64,000 nt of DNA from NCBI RefSeq assembly GCF_002261225.1, contig NZ_NEVM01000005.1:620001-684000 (forward strand). The letters are read 5' to 3'. The stretch is from Bordetella genomosp. 10 (lineage in GTDB: Bacteria; Pseudomonadota; Gammaproteobacteria; Burkholderiales; Burkholderiaceae_B). A model generated the notes under the pieces. That model worked only from the letters and a program-made list of their open reading frames with translations. It made no database searches and was not told the origin of the DNA. Below are positions 9,004 to 18,472 of the stretch, one piece after another (positions within the stretch are counted from its first letter, which is position 1; each line of letters starts with the position of its first letter). The translations under genes and the position numbers were made by a program.

Positions 9004-10042
9004 CAGCCTTGGAGGCGTCCTGTTCGCGCTGTTTCTTGAAGAAGGCGATCAGCGGCCTTTCCAGCAGTTCATAGACCAGGATGCCCACCAGGATGCAGGC
9101 CGCCAGGCCGGCGGCGCAGAACCCCGCCCGGCCACCCGGCAAGGCATCCAGGTGCAGCTTGCGCCAGCCTTGGCTCACCGCTGACAGCACGAAGGCATGG
9201 GACAAGTAGAGCGAATAGGATGCGTCGCCCAGTTTGTGAAGGAAATCCATGCGCGGCAGCGACTGAAAGCGTTCCAGCAGGATCGCGCCCACCACGATGG
9301 CCATGGCCGGCACGCCTTGCGCCAATGGGCGGGGCGCATCGGGCGCCGCGACGGACATCAGGGCGATGACGATGAAACCGCCGATGACCAGCAGCCAGCC
9401 CAGCGCCGCGGAGCCGCCCTTGTGCGGCCGCGAAAACCACCACCCCACACCCATGCCGAGCAGGAACTCAAGCACGATGTCCGAGGTGTAGACCTTGAGA
9501 ATGGGCTGGCCGTCGCCGACCACGAACCATCCAAGCAGGCTCAGCCCCACCAATACGACAGCCGTGGCAATGAAGCGCCACCGCGTAGGCAATACCAGCG
9601 TCAGGCCGAAGATCACGTAATACAGCATCTCGTAATTGAGCGTCCAACCTACCGTCAGCACCGGTTCGATCAGCCCGGACGGGTTGTGCACCATCAGGAA
9701 CAAGTAGGACGCAATGACGTGAAACGCGCCGAAGCGCGTGGTCTGCAGCAGTTGCGGCGCGATCAGCATGACCGCCACCGCCACCGAGGTCAGCAGCCAA
9801 TAGAGCGGAACGATGCGCACCGCGCGGCGCTTGTAGAACTCCAGGATGCCCACCTTCCTGTCACGCGTCGTGATCCACATGAGAAAGCCGCTGAGGACGA
9901 AGAAGATATCCACGCCGGCGGCCAGCCAATGCGGCCAATAGCCCCGGTAGCCCATGCGCTCCAACTGCGGATAGAGATGGACGACGACAACCATCATGGC
10001 CGCGACGCCGCGCAGATACTGTATGGAAAGAATGTCCATCAA
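8975..10042 (-). CDS. Acyltransferase 3 (OafA/ExoZ-like) membrane O-acyltransferase
   Basis: A 355-aa polytopic protein with about ten hydrophobic segments. LSIQYLRGVAAMMVVVVHLY at the N-terminus carries the family Arg and His, and DIFFVLSGFLMW is the hallmark FFxxSGF motif. It probably acetylates or otherwise acylates sugars of the exopolysaccharide repeat unit at the inner membrane. The start overlaps the stop of the flippase-like gene by 4 bp, so the two are coupled. Two adjacent ATG codons make the exact start uncertain by one residue. Confidence 0.88.
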   Translation of the reverse strand: MMDILSIQYLRGVAAMMVVVVHLYPQLERMGYRGYWPHWLAAGVDIFFVLSGFLMWITTRDRKVGILEFYKRRAVRIVPLYWLLTSVAVAVMLIAPQLLQTTRFGAFHVIASYLFLMVHNPSGLIEPVLTVGWTLNYEMLYYVIFGLTLVLPTRWRFIATAVVLVGLSLLGWFVVGDGQPILKVYTSDIVLEFLLGMGVGWWFSRPHKGGSAALGWLLVIGGFIVIALMSVAAPDAPRPLAQGVPAMAIVVGAILLERFQSLPRMDFLHKLGDASYSLYLSHAFVLSAVSQGWRKLHLDALPGGRAGFCAAGLAACILVGILVYELLERPLIAFFKKQREQDASKAATRRSVAGL

Positions 10043-11337
10043 TGAGCGCCTTGTCGTTCGTTCGGCGACCGCGTGGCCGCGTCATCCTTGCGGACTTCCC
10101 GCAGCACCAGCACGATGACGCTCGCGCAATAGCAGGCTTCGCCGGCCAGGATGCCGATGGCCGCGCCCATCGGGCCCACTTGCAGCATCGCCGCATAGCT
10201 GATGCCGAGCGAGAGGATGGCGCACGCCAGCGCCGCGCCGCTGAGCGCCTGGAAACGTTGGCGCAACACCGCCACCATCATCACCGGCTCGCGCATCACC
10301 ATGAGGATGAACAGTGCGCACCATAGCAGCAGCAAGGTATTACGTTGCGGAAAATCCTTGCGCATCAGGTCCAGGAAGATCCAATCGCGCAACAGCCAGA
10401 TCACGATGCCATGGACTAGCGTGATCACGCCCAGCGCCAGTGAAAACAGCATGAGCCGGCGCAGCGTGCGGCGCGCGCCCATCTGGTGCATCCAGTGCGA
10501 AGCCAGGGGCGCCAGTTGCTTCTGCATCCCGGCCAGCAGAAGATTGATCGGCATCAGGGTAAGACGTGTCGCCGCCAGGGCCGCGACCGCCGTCAGGTCC
10601 AGCGTCGCGGCGGTGAGGAAATTGTAGCCTTGGTTGAACAGCCAGTAGATGACGCCGCCGGAAGCCGCCCAGGCCCCCACGCGAGCAATCTCGTGCAAAC
10701 GTCCCGGCGCCGCGCCGCCGTCGATGTCCGTCGCCAGGTTGCGGCGCAGCAGCCTCGCGCAAGCCAGTGCCGCCAGCATGCCCGCCAGCAGCGCGCCGAC
10801 CGCGGCCATGGGCGTCCGAACGGCCAACGCGCAGCCGGCCAACAGCACCACGACGTACACCGCATCGGCGGCCAGCACCTGGTGCGGCCGGCGGTACATC
10901 AACAGGATGCCGCGAAGATATTCGCGATAGAGCGCGGCCAGGATCAGCGCCGTGGCGGCCACCACCACGGCGGCGGACTGGCGGTCCAACAAACCGGTTG
11001 CCCAGCCCCCGCACGCGGCGGCCAGCGCGAGAAGGCCGCCCGACAAACCCCAGCGCTTCTGATCGCGCAGCAGGCTGCCCATCCAATGGCGGCGCTGGGC
11101 CTCGTCCAGCGAAGGCAGGCGTATCACCATCGGGGTGCCAATGAACGTGCCCTGCAGCGTGGTCAGCAGGATCATGGTGTTGAAGGCGAGGATGTAGAAC
11201 CCGTATTGCGCCTCGGGCGCGTAGCGGATCAGGATCAGGCCAACGCCGAAATTGGCGGCGGACAACATCGCCTGGTCGACGATGGAACTGCCGAACAGGC
11301 GCGCGATACTGGAGGCGGACGAACGTGGCTGGCTCAT
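10039..11337 (-). CDS. Wzx-like polysaccharide flippase (MATE/MOP superfamily)
   Basis: 432 aa with about twelve hydrophobic helices spread over its length and short basic loops, the layout of lipid-linked oligosaccharide flippases. Recognisable features include the N-terminal NFGVGLILIRYAPEAQYG stretch, in which a first helix is followed by a YG turn, as in Wzx/RfbX proteins. It should move the undecaprenyl-linked repeat unit from the cytoplasmic to the periplasmic face for the Wzy-like polymerase. It overlaps both neighbours by 4 bp. Wzx proteins are poorly conserved, so the call rests on topology plus context. Confidence 0.75.
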   Translation of the reverse strand: MSQPRSSASSIARLFGSSIVDQAMLSAANFGVGLILIRYAPEAQYGFYILAFNTMILLTTLQGTFIGTPMVIRLPSLDEAQRRHWMGSLLRDQKRWGLSGGLLALAAACGGWATGLLDRQSAAVVVAATALILAALYREYLRGILLMYRRPHQVLAADAVYVVVLLAGCALAVRTPMAAVGALLAGMLAALACARLLRRNLATDIDGGAAPGRLHEIARVGAWAASGGVIYWLFNQGYNFLTAATLDLTAVAALAATRLTLMPINLLLAGMQKQLAPLASHWMHQMGARRTLRRLMLFSLALGVITLVHGIVIWLLRDWIFLDLMRKDFPQRNTLLLLWCALFILMVMREPVMMVAVLRQRFQALSGAALACAILSLGISYAAMLQVGPMGAAIGILAGEACYCASVIVLVLREVRKDDAATRSPNERQGAH

Positions 11338-12584
11338 TGCGTATGCCGGCCTTCATCCCGGCCTTCATCCCGGCCGTTGTCCCGGACCTTGTCCCTCGCC
11401 TTGCCCCGGTCGGTCCTGATCCAATGCTCGTTGCCGCGATTCCGTATCACGATATACAGCTTCCAGAGCACGAAGAACGGCGCGCGCGCCAGATCCAGCA
11501 GTGCGCGCGGGCCGAGCGGCGACAGTTGCCAGCCGCGCAGGACGTGCAAGGCCAGGACCATCAGCAAGACCGCGGCCAGGAGCGGCCATACCCATAGTCC
11601 GACGCCTGGCATCGACAAGGACGCCAGGCCCCCCAACGCCAGCAGGGCGGCCGTCTGCAGCACGATATAGCCCAGCGGCAGCGTCAGCAGGTCCATCGCC
11701 AGCTCTATGCATAGCCAACTGGGCTGGCGCAGCCCCTGCCCCAGCAGGCGCCCGGTATAGGCGCGCACCACGCCCAGCCGGCCGCCCTCCCAGCGCTGGC
11801 GCTGCGTGCGAGAGCCGCGTTCGGATGCGATCAGCTCCGCGTCGGCGCTGGCTTCGTCGATATATACAACGCGATGGCCATGCAGTCCGAGCACGATGCC
11901 GTATTCCAGGTCTTCCGTCATCGAATGAATGTTGAAGGGGACTTCGCGCAACAGTTCATGCGTCATGCACATGCCATTTCCGCGCAATCCGAACGACGCG
12001 CGCAGACGTTCGCGCCCGCGCCCGCGGACGGCATGGAAGGCGCCATAGGCCATGGTCACGAGCCGCGTGCGCCAGGAGTCCTCGGGGTTCAGTACGCCGT
12101 AGTGGACCTGCATCACGGCGGCGCCCGCTTCGATGCGCGCCGCATAGGCCGACAGCAGATTGGGCGTGACTTCGGTGTCGGCGTCGATCACGGCCACGGC
12201 GTGCGCGCGGCCATCGGCGGCGCTGCGGGCGATGCCGTATTCCAGAGCGTAGCCCTTGCCGCGGTGAACCTCGTCATGGCGTTCCAAGACCGTCGCGCCG
12301 GCAGCGCGCGCGAGGTCGGCGGTGTCGTCGGTGCAGTTGTCGGCGATGACGAGGATGCGGAAGTTCTTGCGTGGCCAGTCGACGTTGGCCAGGCTACGCA
12401 GGGTGCGCTCGATCACCGCCGCCTCGTTGTGCGCGGGGACCAGGATGTCGAAACACAGGTCGCGCCGGCTTGGCTGGGGTCGCGGCAGGCGCGCCGACAG
12501 AAGCGTCAGCACACCCAGGTAGCCAGTGGCCACCGTCACGGGAAATGCGATGATCGCCAGGATGAGGTGCAGTAGATAGGACAT
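11334..12584 (-). CDS. Membrane GT2 glycosyltransferase with QxxRW motif
   Basis: The start is ATG at 12584 (MSYLLHLIL), giving 416 aa. An N-terminal membrane helix is followed by a GT-A domain: ILVPAHNEAAVIERTL, DNCTDDT, VIDADTEV (DxD), MTEDLEYG and QRQRWEGG (QxxRW). The last motif is seen in processive and membrane GT2 enzymes. Two or three C-terminal helices follow. The enzyme probably adds one sugar of the repeat unit to the lipid carrier. It starts 7 bp after the upstream GT2 stop and overlaps the flippase start by 4 bp. Confidence 0.87.
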   Translation of the reverse strand: MSYLLHLILAIIAFPVTVATGYLGVLTLLSARLPRPQPSRRDLCFDILVPAHNEAAVIERTLRSLANVDWPRKNFRILVIADNCTDDTADLARAAGATVLERHDEVHRGKGYALEYGIARSAADGRAHAVAVIDADTEVTPNLLSAYAARIEAGAAVMQVHYGVLNPEDSWRTRLVTMAYGAFHAVRGRGRERLRASFGLRGNGMCMTHELLREVPFNIHSMTEDLEYGIVLGLHGHRVVYIDEASADAELIASERGSRTQRQRWEGGRLGVVRAYTGRLLGQGLRQPSWLCIELAMDLLTLPLGYIVLQTAALLALGGLASLSMPGVGLWVWPLLAAVLLMVLALHVLRGWQLSPLGPRALLDLARAPFFVLWKLYIVIRNRGNEHWIRTDRGKARDKVRDNGRDEGRDEGRHTQ

Positions 12585-12591
12585 GGCGGAA

Positions 12592-13593
12592 TCAGGCGTA
12601 CTCGCGGTAGCGGCTGCCCCAGAGCGTGGAGAGCTTGCCGTAGTTGGCATAGGCGCGCGCCAGCCAGCGCACCGCGTGGTGACGGCCGAGGGGCCACAGG
12701 AGCAAGGCGAACATGGCCGCGGCCAGCATCTGTGCGATGGCGCGGCCGAAGAAGACGAGTGTGCGGGCCGCGCCCGGACGCGCATCCAGCTTGCCGGCGC
12801 GGAAGTGAATGGCAAAGTCCTGGCCGCCGCGCAAGGCGCGGTTCAGTATCCACGAGACATGCATGCGGCCGTCGGCAACCGGTTCCATGACGTGCGCTTC
12901 GTCGCACCAGACCAGGCGCGCGCCCTGCCCGGCCAGGCGCATCAGAAGGTCGCCATCCTCGCCGCCGGTCAGGCCATGGACGGGGTCGAAGACCGGATGC
13001 GGATGCTGACGCCGCAGCCAGCGCGCGGCCAACATGATGTTGCCGAAGCGCAATGAATTGCGGGGAACGATATCGCCGCTGCGAAACCGGGACCAATCGT
13101 AGAAGCCGCCGCGGCGTATCCAGGCGGGGGCGTGCGGCGGAAGCTCAGGGATGACGGGCGCCTGCACGCCATCGGCCCGATGCTCGCGCGCGGCCGCGAT
13201 GAGGAGCGCCAGCCATTGCGGCGGGGCACGCTCGTCGTCGTCGATGAAGGCCAGCCATGTACCTTGGGCCAGCGCCACCGTCATGTTGCGCGTCAGCGAG
13301 ATGTTTTTTTCCGGCTGAACGCCATAGACCAGGGCGCAGCCGGCTCGCGCCAAGGCCGCGCGATGGCTTTCCACGACGCTGCGCGCGCTGCCGTCGGGGT
13401 CGTTGTCCACCACCACGACCTCTCTTGGGGGCAGCGTCTGCGCGGCCAGGTCTTGCAGCAAGGCATCGAGCAGCGGCAAGCGCCGGTACGTGGCGATGCA
13501 CACGGATACATCGTCGGCGCCGGACGGCTGCGTTGCCGCATCGGCGGCAGGCAGGCCGGGACGCGACTGCGGCTGCGGCTGGACCGTCGTCAA
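12592..13593 (-). CDS. GT2-family glycosyltransferase
   Basis: The chosen start is the TTG at 13593, five bases after GGAGAGG, giving 333 aa. The longest frame would overlap the glycosidase gene by 98 bp. The GT-A fold is shown by VSVCIATYRRLPLLDALLQD, EVVVVDNDPDG, WLAFIDDDERAP (DxD) and GGEDGDLLMRL. Hydrophobic residues near the C-terminus (FFGRAIAQMLAAAMFALLLW) could anchor it to the membrane. Role: addition of a sugar to the growing repeat unit; donor unknown. Confidence 0.85.
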   Translation of the reverse strand: MTTVQPQPQSRPGLPAADAATQPSGADDVSVCIATYRRLPLLDALLQDLAAQTLPPREVVVVDNDPDGSARSVVESHRAALARAGCALVYGVQPEKNISLTRNMTVALAQGTWLAFIDDDERAPPQWLALLIAAAREHRADGVQAPVIPELPPHAPAWIRRGGFYDWSRFRSGDIVPRNSLRFGNIMLAARWLRRQHPHPVFDPVHGLTGGEDGDLLMRLAGQGARLVWCDEAHVMEPVADGRMHVSWILNRALRGGQDFAIHFRAGKLDARPGAARTLVFFGRAIAQMLAAAMFALLLWPLGRHHAVRWLARAYANYGKLSTLWGSRYREYA

Positions 13594-13645
13594 GGCATCC
13601 TCTCCAAGCGGCTTCCCTCGAGGCGTCTGGCGCGTTGATCGGATG

Positions 13646-16012
13646 TCAAGGCGTCTCCTCGTAGACCAGTTCATACCAGGGCGTGGCGCCGGCATTGCGG
13701 TATTGAACCCGGATGCGCGCGCCGCTGGCATCGGTGCTCGCATCGGCCTGGCTCAAAGGCGCGCTGCGCCCGCCGGCGCCGTCCAGCGGATACACCGTCA
13801 GCTTGCCGATGCGGGGCGCCAGCCCCAGTTCCAAAGGAATGCGGCGCAGCCAGGCGGGCGGACGGGTCGCCATGTCGCCCGACGGGCCTTTGCCGCCGGC
13901 ATCGGGTTCCAGTGTCATCCAGTCCGTGCCGCGATAGGCGACGCGCTGCTTGGGCCGCTGCGGCATGGAGCCTGGCTGGGTGCCGGTGGTGTCGTTGCCC
14001 AGGCTCAGCAGCAGATGGCGCGACTGGGCCAGCGGGCGGCCATCCAGCGACGTCAGTAGCATGCTTGCCGCGCCGGGCGCCCCTGTGTCGGGCGCCCCTA
14101 CGCCGGGCGTCCCAAATTGCACCCATGTGCTGGCGCCGTTGATGCGCGTCGTGCCGGTGGCGCCGAACACGCCCCACACGGCGGGCGCATCCAAGATGAC
14201 GCGTCCGACGGCGGCATCCTGGCGCAGGGCGCCATCCGGCGTGGCGTAAACCTTGGTCGCTGCGGGATCGGGCAGGCCGGGTATGGCGGGCGTGGCGCCG
14301 GCGGCGGGCGTCAACTGCATTGCGACCTGGCCGAGATAGGCCAGTTGCGGCCGTACCCCCGCGCCATCGGCCAGGCCATGGGTGATGGCGTCGAAACGGC
14401 GATCGCCGCCCAGCGCCAGACGCTGCTCAGGCCCGAGCGCAATGTCGATGCGCCTGGGTAGCGGCGCCAGCAAAGGCTGACGGAACAGCCGCGCGCTCTG
14501 GCCCGCCAATGCGACGCGCCCCCAGTCCCCGCTCAGGGAAAAGCGGGACGGCGCCAATGGCGCACGCTGTGCATCGCTGTAGTCGAAGTAGAACAGGCCA
14601 TCCCAGTCCTGCAGCGCGGCCACCGCGCTCATCAGCGGCAGGATCTCGGCGCCGCGGGGGTTGGGGAAAGGCTCGTTGAATTCGCTGATCACATAGGGTC
14701 GCTGCCGATCGCGCCGCAGGGACAAGGCCAGCACGCGATCGAATTCATTGCCGCTGGCGGTCAAGCCGGGAATGCGCCAATCGTCGGCGCTGCTCTTTAT
14801 GTCGGGATGCGCAACATAGAAGTGTTCGTCGATGTAGTCCATGGCGGCCTGCGAATCGAAATTCAGCAAGCCGCCAAAGCCCATCTGCGTCCCGGTCACC
14901 GGCACCCAGGCATCGGTGCTTTCCTGGACGACACGGCGCAAACGTTCGAAGTAGGCTTGGTCGGTGGCGGCCAGGAAACGCAGGAAATCCTGTTCGCGTG
15001 GGTCTGCGCGCTTTTTGTCTTCGCCGAACCAGGTGTCGAGGCGGCGCGTGATTCCCGACCGCAATTGTGCGAGCCCGGTTTCGTAGACCCGCCGTTGTCC
15101 GGGCGTCGGCAGTTCGCCGGCGGCGTTGACGCTACCCGCGCAGCCGGACCAGGCCGCGCACGCCTGAGCCAATGAACCGTAGCGCCGCGTCAGCCAGGCA
15201 CGCCATTGCCTCTGCAGTTCAGGCGCATAGGCCGAGGGTACCGTGGCTTGCCAATCCTGGCCCAGCCACGCGGCCAGCAGGGAAGACTCGTTGTTGATCT
15301 CCACCATCGCCAGCGCGGGGTTGCCCTTCAGCTCCAATGCATGGATCAACTGCCGCGCGTAGGTTTCCTGTTTTTCTATGAGCCGCGGATAGTAGAGATG
15401 GATGGCCGCCGTCCCGGGCGGCGTTTCAGCGCCGCCATCCAGCGCGGGCAGCCCGTCGACGCCGGGCCGAAAGCGATAGCCGACATGGAGGTTCAGGTCG
15501 ACGTAGATCCCTTCCTTGGCCAAGGCCTGGATCAGACCGCGCAGCCGCGCCACGGCGGCGGGGCTGAAGGTCGGGAAAGGACCGCTGCCGAGGATGCTGA
15601 TGGGCGCGTCCGGGTAGTCGGAAGGCAGGGAATCCAGGTGATGCAGGCGCACCGCGTTGAAACCCAGCGCGCGTAGCTGGCGCGCCAACTGCCTGGCCTC
15701 GGCGTCGTCGGGGAAGTTGGCGCCAAAGGTCAGGTTGACGCCGAACAGGCGCACGCGTTGATCGTCCGCGGTTCCCGGCAGGCCATCGCGCCCGACCCGG
15801 TAGAAATGACCGTCGTGCGCGACGATGCGCGCGCTGGCGTCCAGGGGCTGGTTCAGCGCGGAGACATCGGGCGCACCGGCCAACGCGGCCGGGTTCATCT
15901 CGAACTGGAAGTAGTCCCCGGCGGTTGCCGCGCAGACACGTCCGCCCACGCCGGCAAGCAGAATGGCGCCCACCGCCGCGCGCCGCGCGGCGGCGATGAA
16001 GCCGCGCGTCAT
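13646..16012 (-). CDS. Secreted glycoside hydrolase-like protein (TIM-barrel, cellulase-like)
   Basis: The start at 16012 gives 788 aa with a signal peptide (MTRGFIAAARRAAVGAILLA, cleavage near VCAA), so it acts in the periplasm or outside. The N-terminal half resembles a clan-A glycosidase barrel: RLFGVNLTFGANFP, LGFNAVRLHHLDS and IYVDLNLHVGYRF. E242 in EINNES and E443 in VISEFNEP sit where acid/base and nucleophile are expected. The C-terminal 300 residues look like beta-sandwich domains. In exopolysaccharide clusters such enzymes trim or edit the polymer or clear periplasmic material. Its start overlaps the stop of the polymerase-like gene by 4 bp. The substrate and exact family are unknown. 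Confidence 0.65.
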   Translation of the reverse strand: MTRGFIAAARRAAVGAILLAGVGGRVCAATAGDYFQFEMNPAALAGAPDVSALNQPLDASARIVAHDGHFYRVGRDGLPGTADDQRVRLFGVNLTFGANFPDDAEARQLARQLRALGFNAVRLHHLDSLPSDYPDAPISILGSGPFPTFSPAAVARLRGLIQALAKEGIYVDLNLHVGYRFRPGVDGLPALDGGAETPPGTAAIHLYYPRLIEKQETYARQLIHALELKGNPALAMVEINNESSLLAAWLGQDWQATVPSAYAPELQRQWRAWLTRRYGSLAQACAAWSGCAGSVNAAGELPTPGQRRVYETGLAQLRSGITRRLDTWFGEDKKRADPREQDFLRFLAATDQAYFERLRRVVQESTDAWVPVTGTQMGFGGLLNFDSQAAMDYIDEHFYVAHPDIKSSADDWRIPGLTASGNEFDRVLALSLRRDRQRPYVISEFNEPFPNPRGAEILPLMSAVAALQDWDGLFYFDYSDAQRAPLAPSRFSLSGDWGRVALAGQSARLFRQPLLAPLPRRIDIALGPEQRLALGGDRRFDAITHGLADGAGVRPQLAYLGQVAMQLTPAAGATPAIPGLPDPAATKVYATPDGALRQDAAVGRVILDAPAVWGVFGATGTTRINGASTWVQFGTPGVGAPDTGAPGAASMLLTSLDGRPLAQSRHLLLSLGNDTTGTQPGSMPQRPKQRVAYRGTDWMTLEPDAGGKGPSGDMATRPPAWLRRIPLELGLAPRIGKLTVYPLDGAGGRSAPLSQADASTDASGARIRVQYRNAGATPWYELVYEETP

Positions 16013-17421
16013 GGGTTTTGCTCCCGGTGACTTGGCGTCAACGTGGTTCGGCGTGCAGGCGCGGCGGCGGGTTCCCACGCCAGCCGCGCTTCGCGTGCGT
16101 GGCGCCGGCCCGCAGCGTGGTGCGCGGCAAGCCGGCCGCTGATTGCCAGCGACGAGCAAATGAACATGATGTTCTGGAAAGACGTATCCCGCAGGATCTG
16201 GCTTTCCGAAAAATTACTGACCATGATCGTGACAAAGATGCCCAGATGCATCGCCGCGTCCTCGCGGTCGAGCCGGAACAGCCTCATGATGCTGATCATG
16301 TGCCAGATCACGCACAGGACGAACAGGCCCATGCCCACCTGACCCATGTCGATCAGGATGTCGAGAAAGCCATTGTGCGCCTGGCCGGGCAGCCAACCCA
16401 GCTTGTCGCCGACATACTGCGACGGGCCGCCGGCACCCGTCCAGAACGCGCTGTAGCCGACTCCCCAGGTGGCATGCTGCCGTATGGTGATATCGACCAG
16501 GCTCCAGATTTCGCCGCGGCCCGTCAGGTCGCTGCTCTTGTCGAACAGCGAGGCCACCTGTTCCACGGCATCATGCGGCGTGGGCATGCGGCCTTGCGAC
16601 ACGTAGAAGAGCAGCAAGCCATAGAGCGCCACCGTCAGCACACCCAGCATCACGATGGCGCCCGCGTGGCGGCCACCCAACCAGCGCCGGCGTGTAAACA
16701 GGTAAGCGCATCCACCAAGGCCCGTGACCAGAACGGCGGTGGCGCTCCTGGCCATCACAAGCATGAAGGCGGCGAACAGGAAACCGAGGGCGCTTCTGCC
16801 GCGATGCCGCGGCTCCATCAGACATTCGCGCATCCACAGCAGCGCCGCGAACCCCGCAATCGACCCCAACATGTTTTTCTGCCAGGTGATGCCGCGCCAG
16901 GCGTTGCCCAGGAACGTATCGACACCGACGCTGGGAATGAGCAGCGCCACGAAGAAGGAGATGACGAGGATGATGGTGTAGGAACCCAGCACGACACGCA
17001 GGAACTGGCGCGGAGTACTCAGGGGCGGCGCGATCGCCAGGCCGATCAGGATCAGCCCCGCGAAAATGATGGTGCGCTTGATCGTGATGTCGGGATAAGG
17101 CGACCAGGCCGCGCTCGCCCCACAGTAAAGCATGATGACGATCAGGAATGGATTGGACGCGCGCAGGTTCATCAACACCCTTCCCGCGTGCCGCAACGCC
17201 AGCAAGGCCGCGCCGATGAACAGCGCGCCGAACTCCAGTTGGCGCAGCATGGATCCCTGCGTCACGGTGTGGTTGGCCTCGGGCCCCAGCGCATTGACGG
17301 ACAACGTGTCGGGCACGATGGCGAACAGCAGGCTCAATCCCACCAGCAGCCAGACCGCCCAGCGCTCGCCGCGGCTTTGCGCGTTGGAAATGACCGGCAT
17401 GACAGTCGCGGTCAGGGCCAT
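16009..17421 (-). CDS. Wzy/WaaL-type O-antigen polymerase or ligase family membrane protein
   Basis: 470 aa with about eleven hydrophobic helices and a large periplasmic loop between the last ones (GWLPGQAHNGFLDILIDMG), the pattern of the Wzy_C family. The segment containing AWRGITWQKNMLGSIAG is also typical. In this cluster it most likely polymerises repeat units in the periplasm as Wzy; a ligase role is less likely because no lipid A core genes are nearby. GAGGAGG lies 5 bases before the ATG at 17421. An 11-bp gap separates it from the EpsG-like gene. Confidence 0.8.
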   Translation of the reverse strand: MALTATVMPVISNAQSRGERWAVWLLVGLSLLFAIVPDTLSVNALGPEANHTVTQGSMLRQLEFGALFIGAALLALRHAGRVLMNLRASNPFLIVIMLYCGASAAWSPYPDITIKRTIIFAGLILIGLAIAPPLSTPRQFLRVVLGSYTIILVISFFVALLIPSVGVDTFLGNAWRGITWQKNMLGSIAGFAALLWMRECLMEPRHRGRSALGFLFAAFMLVMARSATAVLVTGLGGCAYLFTRRRWLGGRHAGAIVMLGVLTVALYGLLLFYVSQGRMPTPHDAVEQVASLFDKSSDLTGRGEIWSLVDITIRQHATWGVGYSAFWTGAGGPSQYVGDKLGWLPGQAHNGFLDILIDMGQVGMGLFVLCVIWHMISIMRLFRLDREDAAMHLGIFVTIMVSNFSESQILRDTSFQNIMFICSSLAISGRLAAHHAAGRRHAREARLAWEPAAAPARRTTLTPSHREQNP

Positions 17422-17431
17422 GGGCGCCTCC

Positions 17432-18472
17432 TCAGCGGCGTTGCCGCGCCGGCGCGGAGCCGCCCAGCAGGCTGGACAGACGGCTACCCAACCGGTTCAG
17501 CAGTCCGCGCGGGCGCGAGCCGGCTTGCAGATCGTATTCGTTGTAGACCGTGCCCAGTACTCTCACGCCCGCCGTCTCCAACGACTGCGCGGTGCGTTCA
17601 AGGTCGGCCAGGCGCGTGACGTCGCGGCGCGCGACGAGCAGGCACGCGTCGACCTGGCGCGCGATGCTTTGCGCGTCGGGCGAGTGGTTGGCGGCGGGCG
17701 TATTGACGATGAAGATTTCGTAGCTGCCGGCATAGGCCGTCAGCACATTGTCCAATGCCGGTTCGCGCAGCAGTTCGGCGGGATTGGGCGGTTGCGGGCC
17801 GGCGTCGAGCACGGCCAGCTTCGCGAAGCCCGGAATCGCGCGGGCAGGGCCGGCGGCGGCGCGGCCGGCCAGGACGCTGGATAGTCCCGCGGAACCGGGG
17901 CCGTTGCCCAGCATGGGGCGCTGGCCGCTTGCGCGCAAGTTGGCGTTGACGAACAAGGTGCTGCGGCCAGTCTGCGCGAAGGCAATGGCCAGGCTGGCGG
18001 ACAGGTAGGCGCGGCCTTCGCTGTCATCCGGGCTGACGATGGCCACGGCGATGCGGGGCTGTCCCTCCAATCGAATGGAGATTTCCGCGCGGATCTGCCT
18101 GATGGCTTCCGCCTCCTGGCTGAACGGGGTAGCCGCGATGGCCAGCGGAATACCGGAATTCTGCTGGCGGGCCGGCGTGTAGTCATAGTGGTACTGCTCG
18201 GCCAGGACCGATTGCACCCGGTCTTCCGACACGAAGCCCAGTTTCACCGCGGCCTGGCCGAAGCGCAGCCCTTCGGACTGCTGCAGTTGCACGACGTGCC
18301 GGACTTGTTCCTCGGTCAGCAAGCCCAAGCGCATGAAGCGTTCGCCCATTTTCTCGGCGGGCATGGCGGAGGGCGCGGATGCCAGGGGCGCCGTGGCGGG
18401 TGCCGTCTCGCCTGCCTCGGAGTGCGGCTGGTTGAGACGTTCGAGCAGGGGGCGCGAGGAGGTTTCGCTCAT
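17432..18472 (-). CDS. EpsG-like chain-length tyrosine kinase homologue with degenerate ATP site
   Basis: 346 aa. An N-terminal segment (LGLLTEEQVRHVVQLQQSEG and FGQAAVKLGFVSEDRVQ) matches the extra domain of EpsG proteins. The CpsD/Wzc-like ATPase fold follows. The usual binding residues are changed: the Walker A region is SPDDSEGRAYLSASLA, with no GK[ST]; Walker A' is VNANLR where the family has VDADLR; Walker B is IVNTPA where the family has IDTPP. The lysine and three aspartates are therefore absent. There is no C-terminal tyrosine cluster. It overlaps the EpsF gene by 4 bp. A regulatory, non-catalytic partner of EpsF is the simplest reading. Confidence 0.75.
   Translation of the reverse strand: MSETSSRPLLERLNQPHSEAGETAPATAPLASAPSAMPAEKMGERFMRLGLLTEEQVRHVVQLQQSEGLRFGQAAVKLGFVSEDRVQSVLAEQYHYDYTPARQQNSGIPLAIAATPFSQEAEAIRQIRAEISIRLEGQPRIAVAIVSPDDSEGRAYLSASLAIAFAQTGRSTLFVNANLRASGQRPMLGNGPGSAGLSSVLAGRAAAGPARAIPGFAKLAVLDAGPQPPNPAELLREPALDNVLTAYAGSYEIFIVNTPAANHSPDAQSIARQVDACLLVARRDVTRLADLERTAQSLETAGVRVLGTVYNEYDLQAGSRPRGLLNRLGSRLSSLLGGSAPARQRR

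Noticed and set aside
11334..12815. Longer reading of the GT2 gene from 12815
   Set aside because: It would overlap the upstream GT2 gene by over 200 bp, and the extra residues are a shadow of that gene. ATG 12584 fits the family.
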